Origin: Phalacrocorax aristotelis
Taxonomy: Eukaryota; Chordata; Aves; Suliformes; Phalacrocoracidae
Assembly: GCF_949628215.1 (NCBI RefSeq)
Contig: NC_134282.1
Coordinates: 1,471,001 to 1,535,000 of the forward strand
Reading direction: 5' to 3'
Length of the DNA stretch: 64,000 nucleotides
Made by a program: the position numbers and the translations under genes
Shown: piece by piece, positions 1 through 14,211 of the stretch
Layout: the number at the start of each line of letters is the position of its first letter
Numbering within the stretch: the stretch's first letter is position 1
The notes under the pieces: generated by a model
The model's input: only the letters and a program-made list of their open reading frames with translations
Databases searched by the model: none
What the model was told of the DNA's origin: nothing

Positions 1-3000
1 ATGAGATGTCAGTATCTACCAGCAAATACTGAATAGAGCAGATTCATTAGGAGGGGCTCAGAGACTTGTAACACAGTTCCTCAGGTTTGCAGGAATAAAA
101 AACCTATAACCTTAACTTGTTGTCGTGCATAGAAGAGAAAGCTAGAAGCGACTCCCTGTTACCTTCTGCACTGGACTTCTGAGAAGAGCCTGAGAAAACA
201 TACACACTTCCACCAAAGTGAGGGTTAAAACTCCCACTGATTACAGAGGTTTATTAATGGGCCCAGAGAGGAGAACAACACATGAGAGGAAAGGCAGACA
301 ACCTAACAGTGAACGGAGAGCCCTGTTAGCAGACCCCAAGAGAGACTGTCCAAACCTGGAAGGAGGAGAAACAAAGCAGGAGCTGTGTACACCTTAAGTG
401 TGCAGTGGCTGTGGCACGTCTGAACGCCTATTTCTTGGAAAGCTAGTTTCCACCGTGGGATGCGGCACAGTATAGGGCTCAACAGCCTCCCACGTTTCCT
501 TGGAGTAATACTGGTCATGACAGGCACTGCGTGTCTACCGCACAGTCTAGAGTGTGTGTGCAGATTTAACAGCCAGCCTTAAAGGCAGGTAACCAGACTG
601 ACGAGAACACAACCAACAAAACTGTACGCCAAAATATGAAGATGCAAACCTGATCCATGTAGCAAAGCAGTCACACCTGGCATACGCAGTTTGTTTGGGG
701 TAAGTGAAAATTCACTCCATGCAGCAATGATTCATTAAAAGAACGCGCACACACAATCTCTCCTAACCACTGGTTATTAATGTCTATTTACGGTGATGTT
801 ATCAACATGGGTTTGAATCTGATATTCTTCTGGATATGCTTCTGGCTCTGAAGGAATGTTATGTTCATGAAGAGCTCAGCAGAGCTGTAATTTCAAAGTA
901 ACTTTTTAGACATTCTTTTTATGGTACAAGTTGTAAAGGCTGCTGGATAAAAAATAAAGATAGTTTAGTAAGATACAGCAAATAAATAACAGATGCTCAG
1001 CATAGAAGATGACTGCCTTTCCTCTCTCCAACATGCTGGCCAACTGCAGAAAGTAAACCCCAAGGAGACTAGGTCGTAGTTAATTTGTCTGTCAAGGGAG
1101 AATATTAAATGATGAAATCACATTTTCACCTCCATAAAAAAATGCAGGAAGGATATTTATTTTGCATGTATAAGTAACATATTTTAGTGTTCTATTTTAA
1201 CATTTCTTTTCCTCAGACCACCTCGAAGAAGGTTTCCATAGAAACCCAAGAAGAAAAGCAAAGAGGAACATAGTTTTGCTCCGTTTATATTGATTCCAAA
1301 TACCACTGTACTTACACCAGCAATGTGTCTTCTGCACACATTTTATCAGCTGAAAATCGAAGTGTTACAGTTGATTAAAATAGAAATTTAGATTTAGCAG
1401 TTACCAAAAACTCTGTTTGCAGTTCAGTCTATCACCTACCCAAGTTATGGCATTGTAGAACATCAAAGATGAGCAATTTTTAAAGCAACTGTAATGAGCT
1501 CTATCAAGATGAAAACTGCTTTGGAACAGCTATGGTCCTCCATTCTCTCTGGTCTTCCTTGGTGCTGATTTAAGGTACTATAGGTAATATATTAAAACTT
1601 TAAATAGGCTTCACACATGATTCTCTTCAGTTTCTTAAACTGCCTTGTATTGGTGATTAACATAATGATTTCTCCAGAGAGCCTGACCTCTGTTCATTCC
1701 ATGGGATGTTAATTGGCCACTTGCTGAGGATGATGCGGTCTCTGATCGCACTGGGCCACATGCTTTTGCAACTTCAGTGTCCTGATTTCTTTCCTTGGGT
1801 TTTTATTTATTGACCCATATTTGGTGCGTATTGGTTTCCCCCCCACACACACATTTTAAAATCTTTTCATCCAAGCCAGAAAACAAGGAGAAGTAAAGAA
1901 ATCAACACATTTTGAAAGGATTCCCAAAGGCTTCAAGGATGCAACCCCTTTTCTGCATGCAGTTACTTATTGCTGCTGTCCACTTCTGACTCATTTACAC
2001 ATGCCACTTCAGGAGAACCAGTCCAACAACTGAATATTGTGTTCTGGGAGACACTACACCTGAGCTTACAAGAGCATGTAGGTAGCTTCGCTCAGAGACC
2101 CCATTCTCTTTTCTCAAGGAAGCTGAAAATTACCAAACCCTTTTAGGATGTGATGACCTTTCACACTGTTTATCCTAAATGCTGGTTGTTGGACGTCAAA
2201 GCGCTCTCAGTGGCATGAATCTAGCTTTACTTTCATGCAGTTCTAGCACGGCCATTCAAAAAAACAGAATACAAATAAACCACATTGCAGTACTTGGCTA
2301 AAAGTATAAATTACTTCAGTTTTGTTGTCTGGGATCCATTATTTCTGCTGCCTTATCAGTTCTGGATGAGGCAGTTATTTATGCAACTACAACTACACGC
2401 TTAGAGATGGACCAGGTGAAGGTGAAATTATACATTCCCTTTTTATTTCAGGCTGATCAGGAAAGACGACCTGTGAATTTACACTTTTGCTCATACTTTA
2501 TTTTTTTATCACAGCCACTTTAGGGATGGCAGATTTTTTTCTATTCTTCTTTAATCAAAAACTGTTTTTTTTTTTTCAGGACATACAGAGGATGACAGAA
2601 TCCGCCCTGAAAAGCAAACACAGTGGACCGGACCTTTCATGTGAGAGCTCTTCTCCCCTTCCTGTACTCACAAACACTAAGATACAGGTAACAGTACAGA
2701 ACAAGCAGCAACATAATAAACCAGAGCAGCATTTCTTGGGGACTTTCAAGCTTGATTTCTAAATTATAACCCCATTCTAAGATCAGTTACCACACCACTT
2801 TCATAGTGGAGCTCTTTCAGATTTCTTGTGAATGTTTATTTTTAGGTCAGGTCTGCTAATGAGCTCAAAGTGAGTGAAAAAAATCCCCCTGATGAAATGA
2901 CGTAGCAAGTACGAGCTCTGAATTTGTGCCCAACAATGGTTAACAACGTTGGCACTTGAATCACAGCCAGAACAGGCTGAATTTCTGTTCCTGCCATTTT

Positions 3001-6000
3001 AAAAAAAGAAACACGTTGGCCTATCTTTCCTCATTCTCCGATAGTGAAACGTAAAAATAGAACTATGCACTCCGGAGGGCTCCAAGGGCTCCTTTCATTA
3101 ATGTGAAAAATCCATCATGTATAGCTCTGCAGCATGAATAGGTTTGGAAGACATTTAATCACTAGTAAAAATGCCACAACCCCAGCCCTACTCCTGCAGC
3201 AGTATATATAGCTCACAGCTATTCATCGGGGCTTGTTGGGAACCGCTCGAGTGTTCCATATATTCTCTATAGTGAATGAGAGCAAAGGAACACGTAGTGA
3301 GAACTCCTAGTCCAAAATACAACTTACACTGAAAATACATAAATAGTCATTTTGAAGGGAAGGTAAATGATATCGGTTGCTTTCAAAATATAATAGATTT
3401 TGCCTAAGTACTTTCCAACGAGGATCAAATCACACTTTTGATCTCTGTCTTGGCATGATAAGTGGCAAATAGGAAAGCAGCTGTAAGAAAATCTGTCTTG
3501 GTATTAAGGACAGGAAGGCTTGTATCCCAAGGACTAATCTGTATTAAACTTCAGACCCTTCCACAAGCAGGTGTGAATATTCTAGGTAGTTTTCTGCTTT
3601 CCAGAAATGCTGAGGAGGATAGAAAAGGTTTTGCTGTGAAAATTGCCTGATTTGAAATGTTCCATATGTTACCAGAGGGAGCATAATTAAATTAATCTAC
3701 CTTTTTGTCTGGATACACACATACAGGGATCTACTTTTGTTATAAAACAGTTTAGATTCCTAAAACACTTCCAAGAATCTGCTGTCTGTTCACAGTGCTA
3801 TTTAAAGGTGGATCCAGATGCTAGTGGTACCTATGTGATTCTCCTGATTTTTGGCTGTGTTTTTCAGTTCAGAGCTCCCACAGGCTCTCAAAACCCGCTT
3901 CCTTTTAATATTTTTATTAAAACCAAAGTTCGGTTTTAAAGACCTGTATCATTGAAATGCTAGGTACTGCTTTAGAAAATGATAATTGTGATACGAAAAG
4001 CGTACTTCTTAAAATTGAAAGAGAGCGAAGTAGTTAGTGCACATGTTTAAAGTAATGGGCAACATGTTTCGTTCCATAACTCAAAAAGTTTTAAACTGTT
4101 TGCACAAAGTGAAAGAATGCAGCAGAGAAAACGGAAGAGAAAACCCCAAACCCGAAGCTAAAATGTGTGACAGGATTAAAAAGGATACCTTGGATCATTG
4201 AATCCAAATCTCACATAACCACATGCTGTTTTAAAGACAGATCTCATTTCCCAGGCTTTCTGTTTCAACACCAAGCAAGGATCATTGTGGTGCCTCAATC
4301 AGACCTTTTTCAGATCAGGTAATATATAAATCCCCCTTTAGACCCCCTAGCACTACATCAGAAATGCTGCCAGCACATGAGAAACAGAGAATGTGGTATA
4401 ACCTCTTATCACCTTTTAAAATTAGTTGAAAAAAAATCTGTCTAGCTGCCGTTGCACTGGCAAGCTCTGCATTGGATTACCTGTCTGGGGCACTCCAGCT
4501 TCAGGCGGGTCAGGTACCACCTGTCTTTCCGCAGGCAGCAGGAAGCCGCGTTAACTCAATGCTGTGCGCTAGTATTAACGTGGTAGAAAAACACCTGCAT
4601 ATGATTTCTACCCAGTTTGCCCTGTTGCCTGCATTAATAATTAATTGCCACCTTGATTTCAGACGCAGGAGATGGGCACAGGCACTGGCTGATACACTTT
4701 CTGCCCACCTTCTCCTCCCATGTTTATGCAATGCAGGGGACTCGAGAATGGAAGGTGCCCTTTGCTGGCAGCTCCGCGCTCGCAAGGTGGAGCACCACAG
4801 CCTCACCTGGGTCTCTATGCACATCTGCCTAAAGCAGCACAAATACACCATCTGCAATACACATAACTTAGACCATTTGCAGCTGAGTTTTCACTGACTT
4901 CATCCGGGGAGGAAGACAGCGTGTTCCACAGGGTACGTTAGAAGTCTGAAAAATCTAGAGGTAAGCATAACAAAGAATGACTCTCACTGAATCTGGCAGT
5001 CATTCATTCCTTTGCCATCTCCCAGATATGTCAAGGACACTCAGGAAAAGAAGCTGAATTAACCAAAAAGGTGTCAATTTAAGGCAAATTATGTAGATCG
5101 GCTCCACTAAATGGATGGACTTTCACTTAGAAATAAAGGTGGTATAACTTGGTTTCATTAATTCATTTCAAGTGAATCAAACTAAAGCAAATTGAGGCCA
5201 TTTAAATTCTGACTGCATGTACATAAGGCGATTTAATATGGTTTCACTAATACATTTGAAATCCAAATTCATTTGGGTTAATTTTATTGAACATCCCTGA
5301 GTAGACAAGACAAGATATAATCCAGCTTTAAACATCTGTCCCAGGATTTTTGGATTTGTGCATTCCTTTCTTTTTCATCTTTTCTTTTACATATCTACCA
5401 TTGCTATTTGAATTTCAAGATAAGTGTCCCACAGGGTACTGTGAGTTTTTTTTCCTTTCAAAAAGAACCATCTGGAGAAAACCAGCAATATTGCCAACAC
5501 TAGCATTAGAATCATGAGTCAGGCCTTAAAAAACCATAAGATTTATTTAAAAGCGTGAATCTTTCCCCCCACAAATAATGTATTTACATTTTTTAGCGTG
5601 TCTCTGATATTTTAGATGTACACCAGCCACATTTCCAAACTGCAGCGCAAGAAAAGCTGGCTTGCCTACTTAACCACTAGACTGCAAAAGCCACAGGTTT
5701 AATAAAACTACCAAATATCAGGCGAGATACAGAGTCCCAAGAATTTAAATTCTAAAAGGCAGGAGCCATGTCAGCACTATAACTGTTGATGCTATGGATC
5801 AATTAAAATGAACCTGTTCGACAGGAGACAGCCAAGACAGAGACTACTGGATTTGAACCTGGCACTTGCTTAGTTCAGACCCCAGTGCAGAAACAGCCCA
5901 TTTTCCTCCTTGTTGCTTGCGTAAAGCTGAAGTCCTGCTTGCCAGAAGAGGATACAAATGACATGTAATGTTTGGGGTTTTTACTGAATTCTGATCAAGT

Positions 6001-9000
6001 AACCTTGACCAACTACTCACACATATCGAACTTGTCTGTCTGTCTGGTACCTAGATTTTCTCCAAAATACCTATAATAAAGAGGTATTTTGATTAAGTTG
6101 TCACTTAGAAGCTTTTATTTCTTAAAACCAGTTCAGAAATACATGTTCCTCTTTTGAGTTACAGACAATATTAGTGGTGGTGAGCTTATCTTCTTTTAGT
6201 AATAGAAACTTCACAGTATCAAGCATTCTGCAGCTGGGTCAACCACACCAGAGATTCCCTAAAGGGACTTGTAGAAAAAGTAACAACTGCTGCTTAAAGT
6301 TGTGGGATTTTAATCAGAACAAAACTTTAAAACAAGTTAATGCAAAGAGAAATATTTCTAACTTGTCATCTGCTTTATTCAACAGACGTTAGTTCACTCT
6401 GCTTTCACAGATTATGTAGTTAAAGCTTGAGTAGCGCAGCAGAAATGTCTATTCACAGGAGCTAAGCTCAGAGCTAGAGCTACAACACACTTGGAGGGTT
6501 TGGATAAAGAAGGGATTCTACGGATCCGGAATCACACTGCGATGCTTGGTCCAAAGCGCCTGGCGGCAAAGCAAATCCTACAGATTTACACATACAAATG
6601 ATGAGGGTTGATCCAAACCTTCAGGGGAGGCTTCCCACAGGGATCTCTCCCAGCCCTCCAGCACAGGCCCTGAGCTTTTCCTCAGGCAATGCAGGGGCGG
6701 AAGGATGGAGAGAAGAGCTTCTCTTTGCTAGGTCTACACTTTCTGCAAGTATGACAGCATCAAACCTCAGGCCCACTCATCAGTACAGATGGGTTGCAGA
6801 GTCAAAGGGATTTTTTTTCTCTAGCCCCACTCAAAAGAATTATTTTTTCCTAACTTGTTCTTGCTGAATGTATTAGCAGCCCTTCAGTGTTCAGCACTGC
6901 ATGGGAGCTTTATACTACATACAATACAAGTTATATAAGAATAATTACTGGCCTACATGCTGGGATACTTGATGAAGGACATGTCTACTATTTTTTTTTT
7001 TTTGCAGGCACAAATATACCATAAACAAAAAGCACTAATTATAAAGCAGCTCCCTGGAGAAATGGAAATTACTTGAGAAGTAAGAATGACTGCTCTGTCC
7101 AGGCCACATCCCACCAATATGTAGTTTATTTCCTTCTACATCACTCACATCTTTTTTCTTACACCATCGCTCCTGTATTTTACTGACTTTTCACAACCCT
7201 CAGTACATAAGGCTCAGTGAACTCCATATCGTTCTTCACAAGATGTGTACAAAATGCAGTAAAAATATTTGTGTAGTATATTTAAAGATATTATCACAGC
7301 CCAGGGTTGTAAACATACATTTTTTTACTATAAGTCAGCTCAGAATTTTAAGCCAGACATTCTTTTCCCCTGCATGATCGAGTATACTGTAGACACAGTA
7401 GCATCTCTTGTGTTTCCATCAGATTCTTTTTGCAGGAAGGCTCTGATTTCAATATCAACATTTCTAATAAATTATATGAGGGCAAATGAAGCGGAAGCAT
7501 GTCGAATATGATTAAAACTACTGAAGAACAGCTTTACCGAGCAGATTCCCCTATCTACAGGATTGCTTCATGACTGTTATCGGATGGAGTGATAGGGCAG
7601 CCATTCATCCTCCAGGCCAGCAATCCTACACGCACTTTATTTCTATAACCCAAAATGGCTTGCTTCCAGGTAAGCAGTGAGGTGTCCTACAAAAATCCAG
7701 AGGTTCCTTCAAATTCACGGTTTCCATGAATTCCGCGACAAAAGCACAGTGTGAACCTCATACCAAACCAATATTTACCCAGGGCATTTCAAAGACAGAC
7801 TAAGTATTGTAAGCACAAGTGCTCTGGCAGATAACTATTCATGCTTCTCTTTCAGCCGTTCCTGGGACACATCCCCCGAGTCCAGGGATTCTACTGAGAA
7901 TCTCGACCCATATGAAAATATAACCATCTGGGAAAGCAGTAAAAAACATCCAATCAAACAGAAAAGCCAGCAGTTATAATGGCCATTTACACATAGGACT
8001 ACACAGTCCTACGGTCTCACAGGACAAAGTAGCCATGTCCTGACCAAAGCACCATACACCACATCGATAGCTTTTCCCTGTAGTTTTGAACGTAGGCGTG
8101 GGTTGTTTCCTGTCCTAAACTGCCGTGTGGTATCACAGTGCACACCTCAGCAATTGCTGTCTTCTGCTGCAGCAGAGAATGAAGTCATCCCAGATGGTGT
8201 GCAAGGATATACTTGTTTATAGAGTGACTCATATTTTGGAACCACATAAATACAAATTTTTTTTATAGGCCGTATATTGATATGGTACAGCAAACAGTTG
8301 TGGAGCAAGTTCTGCACTCTCTCTTCTGTGGGTTGTCGAAGTAGCGCCAGATGGAGGGCTCTACCACTGACACATGTTGTACCTCTAAACCCCGCTCTAT
8401 GGGAAGGAGTAACCTGAGCAGCCAGCTGCTCTCGGTAGCCGTGCTCCATGCTACTTACTGAAAGCGAGAGCTGCAAAGTCCACACCATAAACATTGTGCC
8501 AAAGCACAGAACAAATTATTTGATTCAAGCTTTGGTTTATACTCTGCATAGAACTCAGCCCCTAACTGGCCTACTCTTTTAGGAGCCTAAGAAGAAGAGT
8601 AAATTATAAACAATGCAAAGTGAACCTAGTCTAGTATTTAAGATCAAATATTCAGGAATAGGTATTACCATGTGTGAGGGAGCTGAAGGTGAATTATTCT
8701 CCAGAGCTAATTGAAGAGTTTCCTCTAAAGGAAAGGAAACCTGTTTTGATACTTTATTTTGCTAATGAGATGCAACATAAAATGACTTCCTAGTTATGCT
8801 GAAATACGTTATGCATATTCAAAAACTATCTCTGAGGAACTGAAATGATTTAGACAAGATGAGTTACTGAATACATGAAAGGAATTGACTTCATGATCCA
8901 GCAAATGATTAGATAGGCTCAACTGTTAAAAATAATGGCTGAACCAAAAAAATCATACAGTCACATTAACTGTAACCACTAAAAGTTTCTGTGAGCTTGC

Positions 9001-9424
9001 AGGCTGAATGGCAATTTAATTTTATTTCAACTGTTTGCTTTTCATTTGTCTTAGAAAAAAAAAGAGTCCATTTATGATCTTTGCACATGTGGAAACTCAG
9101 CATCAGGTGTTTTTGAGTTGTCTTATGACTAAAGTATTGTCAATTATTCTCTAAGGTAGTGCAAAAGTGCTTTAACTGTCCAAGGGTTTTGACACTTTAA
9201 GGGTGCATATTCACCCAATAAATTTAAGCCAAACTTACAAAAAAAATACTATCCAAAGGCATGTACTTAACACAACCATACTTTAACTAGCCCAGAGTAG
9301 AGCTGCCCAGTGCTATGCCAGGATACACAGTAGAACAAGCTTCCAAATGAAAATCGATAAATTCTCAACAGAGTTACAATGAACTGTAAACCAGTGATGC
9401 CTGTTAACAGTATCTTCATGACTC
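1..9424. other. Intergenic, no gene or clear repeat found
   Basis: AT-rich unique-looking DNA. Short T and A runs occur (near 2565, 6985, 9055). Overlapping frames at 4472-4897 (plus) and 4510-4857 (minus) occupy a slightly GC-richer patch; the plus frame starts at TTG and neither resembles a known protein. A faint old-repeat flavour (ACCACTAGACTGC near 5680; GATTTGAACCTGGCACTTG near 5850) could not be assigned. Confidence 0.5.
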
Positions 9425-9679
9425 TTAATGTTTTTCAGCATCCTCCACGAGGAAAATATAAATCAATGTACCCAGGAAAATTTCCAGAACCAGGACCGAG
9501 GTGTGAACATTTGATCCTTTATCATTTTCTGTGAAGTAGCCAAAAACTTGGTTGAGCCAAAAGAAGTTACAATACATAAAACACAGAATGGAAGTAACAA
9601 CCAGACCTTGAAAGGCCAGAATCATTGTTTTGTAGGAGCAATGCACTGCTGGATCCAAACAGGTTATGAGATCCCACAC
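9425..9679 (-). other. Unidentified hydrophobic open frame, no gene call
   Basis: The minus strand is open for 84 codons. It contains two stretches that would pass as membrane segments: a 24-residue one starting MILAFQGLVVTSILCF, and VLVLEIFLGTLIYIFLV near the C-terminus. The frame opens with GTG, so an ATG start would give only about 66 residues. It ends about 25 nt from the 3' end of the CR1 copy at 9704. I recognise no family. It may be chance, an exon fragment or a decayed processed copy. Confidence 0.15.
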
Positions 9680-9703
9680 TTAACCTAGGAGCAGGTTGTA
9701 CTT

Positions 9704-9950
9704 AGAATCATAGAATGATAGAATGCCCTGAGCTGGGAGGGACCCACAAGGACCATCGAGCCCAGCTCCTGTCCCTGCCCAGGACACCCCAAATTCACAC
9801 CGTGTCTCTGAGGGCCTTGTCCAAGTGCTTCTGGAATATCGCCAGACTGGTGCCGTGATGCCTCCCTGGGGAGCCTGTTCCAGGGCTCCACCACCCTCGG
9901 GGGGAAGGACCTTTTCCTAATATCCAACTCCTCCGACAGTGTCCGTTCAT
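9704..9950 (-). mobile_element. CR1 LINE 3' fragment, reverse orientation
   Basis: The fragment starts with the reversed 3'-terminal octamer repeats (AGAATCATAGAATGATAGAATG) and continues into the CR1 ORF2 C-terminal region. Read on the minus strand it encodes the typical reverse-transcriptase tail RKRSFPPRVVEPWNRLPREA. It is severely 5'-truncated, as most avian CR1 copies are. It matches the copy at 30511-30768 closely, so both belong to one subfamily. The edge near 9936-9950 is approximate. Confidence 0.9.
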
Positions 9951-9991
9951 GTTGGCCAGTGCTCACTGTTTTCTCTGGGCTGGCTCAGAGA

Positions 9992-10136
9992 GAATCATAG
10001 AATCATTAAGGTTGGAGAAGACCTCTAGGATCATCAAGTCCAACAATCAACGCAACGCTACCATGTCTCTTAAACCATGCCCTGAAGTGCTGCATTTACA
10101 CATCTTTTAAATACCTCCCTCCTTTTTACTCCAAAT
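9992..10136 (-). mobile_element. Second CR1 3' fragment, different subfamily, adjacent to the first
   Basis: It opens with GAATCATAGAATCATTAAGG and continues with the CR1 3' UTR-type text GTTGGAGAAGACCTCTAGGA, then ATCATCAAGTCCAACA. Its body differs from the copy at 9704, so this is a separate insertion from another subfamily, about 40-55 nt away and in the same orientation. It fades out near 10136. Confidence 0.85.
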
Positions 10137-13100
10137 GCTTCCAAGTGGCACAGCAGGACCAGCGCTTGAGAATGACATAATTTCCCTGCACTGCCTCCAG
10201 GAAACCCTTCTGACAGAGGGCATAATCACTTACTCTCTTGTTTGCAGTTTAACAAAAAACACACAGCACCCACACCATCAAGAAGGTAGAGCTGAGCAGA
10301 GGGGATGAGACCTGTACCTCGCGTGTGCTGCTGCACCCGGGGCCAGGCTGGATCTGCTGGTGACAGAGGAAGTCATCTGCCCCCAGGCGCAGCCGATTGC
10401 AGTAAATCCCACACATCCTGGAGCTGGCTGAGGAAGGGTCTGTCTACAATGAACCCCCAAAGTGGAAAGCATGATGTTCTTTGAGATGCTCAAAGACTGT
10501 CCAACATAGGATTTTAAACTTCTGCTGCTGAAAGGGTTTGACCTTCAGAGCAAGGCTGCAAGGACAGGGGTCAGGGAGTCTGATTCATTTTCAAGCTCTA
10601 TATTAAATCCGTCTCACCCACGATGTCTAATCCCTGTTTACAGAATTAATATCTGGTTTATTATCTTCCAATATAATATTTAGGTAATTGGGCATCTGTA
10701 TTTTTTTTATATGATCTCAAGGGTGCGACTAACTCAAGGGCCTGTCATCCACCCTTCCCTCGGGGTCACTGGGGCTGTAAATGGGCACAGGTTTACTCCT
10801 GCACAGAATCGGCTGCAGTATTAGGGCCTTTAATTCTGTACATCACACCAAAAAAAACCCCTCCCAACAAACAGGGAAGCACAGATCAGCAAGAAAAGCC
10901 TTCATGAGAGAATTTTTGACAATTTTTTGGCATACTTGGTATGCTTCATATGTACTTACTGGGAGGAGGCAGAAGGGAGAGGGTAGCAGTGCTTCATTGG
11001 GACAGGGAGAAATAGGCAGGTTGAAGTGAAAGACGTTTTGAGCAGAATTTAGAAAGGACATTTAGAAGCACCTACCCCCCCAGGTAAAGAAAGGCCAAGT
11101 GCCTTTACTCCAGCTTTCCTAATCAAGTTAGACAGATTTGCTGGGTATATAGTATTTCTTGCTTGGGGAAACTGATAATTGCCCCGTTTTCAATGGCAGT
11201 AACCTGCTACTGTGCTGACAAGGGCAGTTTAAACATAGAAGTCACTCACAGTAGCCTCAAGCTCCCAGAAAAGTAGAAAAATTCATTTAGACCCCTATTT
11301 GCTTTCATAAGGAAAGCTTAAAAATCTCTGTTTTCAAATTAAGTTACTAACACTCCATCTCTAAGCTGACACTTCACTTTGCTTGGGTGGTGTGTGAACT
11401 GCAATAGCTGGAGCTGATGCGGCTAAAAGGACACACAAAATGACAGAAGCAGCCATTTGAGAACGTATAGAAACGTATGGGGCATCCACAACTTCTCTGG
11501 GCAGCCACCACACTGGATGATTTAATGTTTCATAAATCTAACACAGGCTTGTGCTTCTCGTTACTCTGATGAATGCAAACAATGAAAGGAAAAATTTTTT
11601 TCACTTTTTCATTTACTTTATTTTTTACTTTTATACTTTTTCATTTATTACTGTAGGATACAATACAACAAGCTTGGAAGTGATGGCCTTGCTAAAGCTG
11701 AACTGGGCATAACACTAATACTCTCTCAGCTGATAGAGGATGTGAAATAAAACCACAAAACTAGGGGGAAGTAATTCTGGCAGTGGAAGGAAAGTATCTT
11801 TATTAAAATATAGCACTATCAGGATCTGCTTTTTCCTTGACAGGTGCTTATAACTCTGACTAGTTTGTATTACAGCATTAGTGCATAAAAGCTTGTTTGT
11901 TCCTGGTAACAAAAATTGGAAATATTTTTCAAGAACAACTCCTGCACGGCAATCTCTGTACTTTCAACACAGCTGCCTGTGCAGACTCTGAACTGAAACT
12001 ACTCTCCATAAAGTTCCTCCGATTAGCACATCAGCCTTTTTACTAACAGGTAAATTTTATAAATAAATATTATCAGGTTAGTGTAATATAGTTTGAGCAA
12101 ATAACAAATCAAAGTATGATCTCATTATCTCTCTCTGTTACCCCCTACTGGGGGAAATCAGTTCTGGCTCTTTCACTAGTGGCTTGCTTTCCTTTTTTTA
12201 CTGTGGTTCAGTTGAACAAATACAGAAACATCGGCAAATGAATCTACACAGAAGGATGAAAAATAACATAACGCAGTATTTTCACATGCTTGCTTGCCCA
12301 CCTCTTGCCCTCCTGCATAGCAGGAGAATCACAATCTGGTATTGGCCCCTTTCCCGTTGATGAAGATAAAGTAGCTGACATACAGGGAGGTAATGGGGCT
12401 CCCTACTGCTCCTTAGTCACTTACATGGAAGAGAAGTGTAAAGGCTCATGGCTGAGTGCAGCTTTTACATGACAAAGCACTTTCTCTGTTCATTTGAGCC
12501 ATTCCTTTCTACTTTGCTCATAACCCTGCTTGTTTCTCAGATACCTCAACGAATAAAATCCACGTCAGTGAGCAGCAGGCTCCAGGACACTACCCAGGGA
12601 GTACCTTTGCTGGTGACACAACCCACCTTCAGCTTCACTAGCACAGAGCTGCAAAGATCAGCAGAGATGGACTTGAATCCAAACTTGAGGCAGAAGCCTC
12701 AGAGTTTTCTATTTGTGAACGTGGTCCATGTTTGTAAGAAAGGGGGGAAAAAAATGCCCAGAGGATTATATCCCACAGACAGTTTAGATGCTGCCTTTCC
12801 AAAGCCACGACAAAAGAGGTGAACTACGCTTAGCATTCTGGGAAAAAGGCCTACAAGCACTGATGTCAAGGTTTCAGCCCTGACAGACCTGAAGGCGGTA
12901 GGAACTAGGAAGTATACAGCCAGTTTCAACTTTAAATGCTGAAAACAGAGAGGTGGCTATTCAGCTCATAGTTCTATGGTTTCATGTTAAGTCAACTAAA
13001 ATCATTCTCTGCCATGTAGGATGATTTAAACAACGTCACTAGCAGATACAATACCTGAGAGGACCAACTCTCAGCTTCAAATCATTCACAAGGAAAGTCT

Positions 13101-14211
13101 AATAGGAAAAGCCAGTTAGAGAATTGGATTTAGGATTGTAATTAAATGCAGCACTTCTATAAACAGACACATCCTTATCAACCTAACTATTCAGACATCT
13201 GGAAGTGGTACTCTCCAGTTCCGGAAAATCTATGTCACTTATTAGGCAATTAACAAGCACTGTGGTCACCAGCGCTTACGAACACCTGGTATCCCAAAAG
13301 CTAGATTAGCTGGTCTGATTTCGGTGCAGAAAGAAGTCAAGGAAGAGAGAATTCATCATAAATAACAGGTATGATAGTTATCTCTCCAGACTTGAGAAGA
13401 TAGCTACATTTAAAAAAAGTTCTGGAACACGGATTTTGTGGAAATCACGTTGGGGACTGTTTTAAAGCAATTAATCACAATGACATATATGTGTGATGAA
13501 ATATTGGTTTACATGTTCTGGATGTCCTCTCCACTTTCACATGGATTGAACCTTCCAAACATGAAAGGTTTAACTGACTGACCTACAGAAAATAAAAGTG
13601 GTGGGGATTATAAATCAAAGATTTTTGCAAAATTATGAATGCAAACTTGTTTATTCTATGATGCAAAGCTTTTAAAAAAGGTGCAGGTGGAATTGGCTAC
13701 CAAAATTAAGGTAGTTTAATTATACATCAGAAGAAAGTAAAAAAAAAACAAACCTTTGATTACATATCAGGATATACTTGAAATATATAGCGGGTGTTGG
13801 ACTGAGCTCCATTCAGTCATTAGAACTGTGACAATTTCTACTTCTGACACTGGGATCCTTAAAGGAACACTGGGGGATGTGGAAGGCCTCATGGGCTGGG
13901 ATGGAGGGGGCCTCCAGGCTCAACTGTCCCACTCCATACCTGACGATAATCAGTTATCTGTCCACTCCCACCTCTGGTTTTTCTCACAGAGTTTTCTCTA
14001 TACATTTGTATATCTTGAGGCTTCAGTCTCAGCTGTGGCTTTTAAACTTATTCCAACAAAAATATTTAATAAAAATAATGCAAATGCAATAAAGCAAATG
14101 AATCAAATGTAGCCAAAGGTGTACATAAACTAAGTAAAATAGCTATCAGGAACAGACTAAAAAAATCATATAAATATATGACAATCATCAAAGAGCGGGT
14201 ATTTTATATGT
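10137..14211. other. Intergenic, nothing supported
   Basis: Unique AT-rich DNA with one T-rich low-complexity tract (11598-11650). An ATG-started frame of 124 codons at 12448-12822 (plus) has no recognisable domain and no splice context that convinces me. Confidence 0.5.
11598..11650. repeat. T-rich low-complexity tract with imperfect 32-bp duplication
   Basis: ACTTTTTCATTTA occurs at 11603-11615 and 11635-11647 inside a pyrimidine-rich stretch. This looks like local duplication in low-complexity DNA. Confidence 0.7.

Noticed and set aside
4472..4897. 141-codon plus frame overlapping a 115-codon minus frame
   Set aside because: The plus frame starts at TTG, its first ATG is at 4559, neither translation has recognisable motifs, and the patch is slightly GC-rich, which favours long chance frames.
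12448..12822. 124-codon ATG-started frame
   Set aside because: No recognisable domain, no strong splice or promoter context, and a length plausible by chance in 64 kb over six frames.
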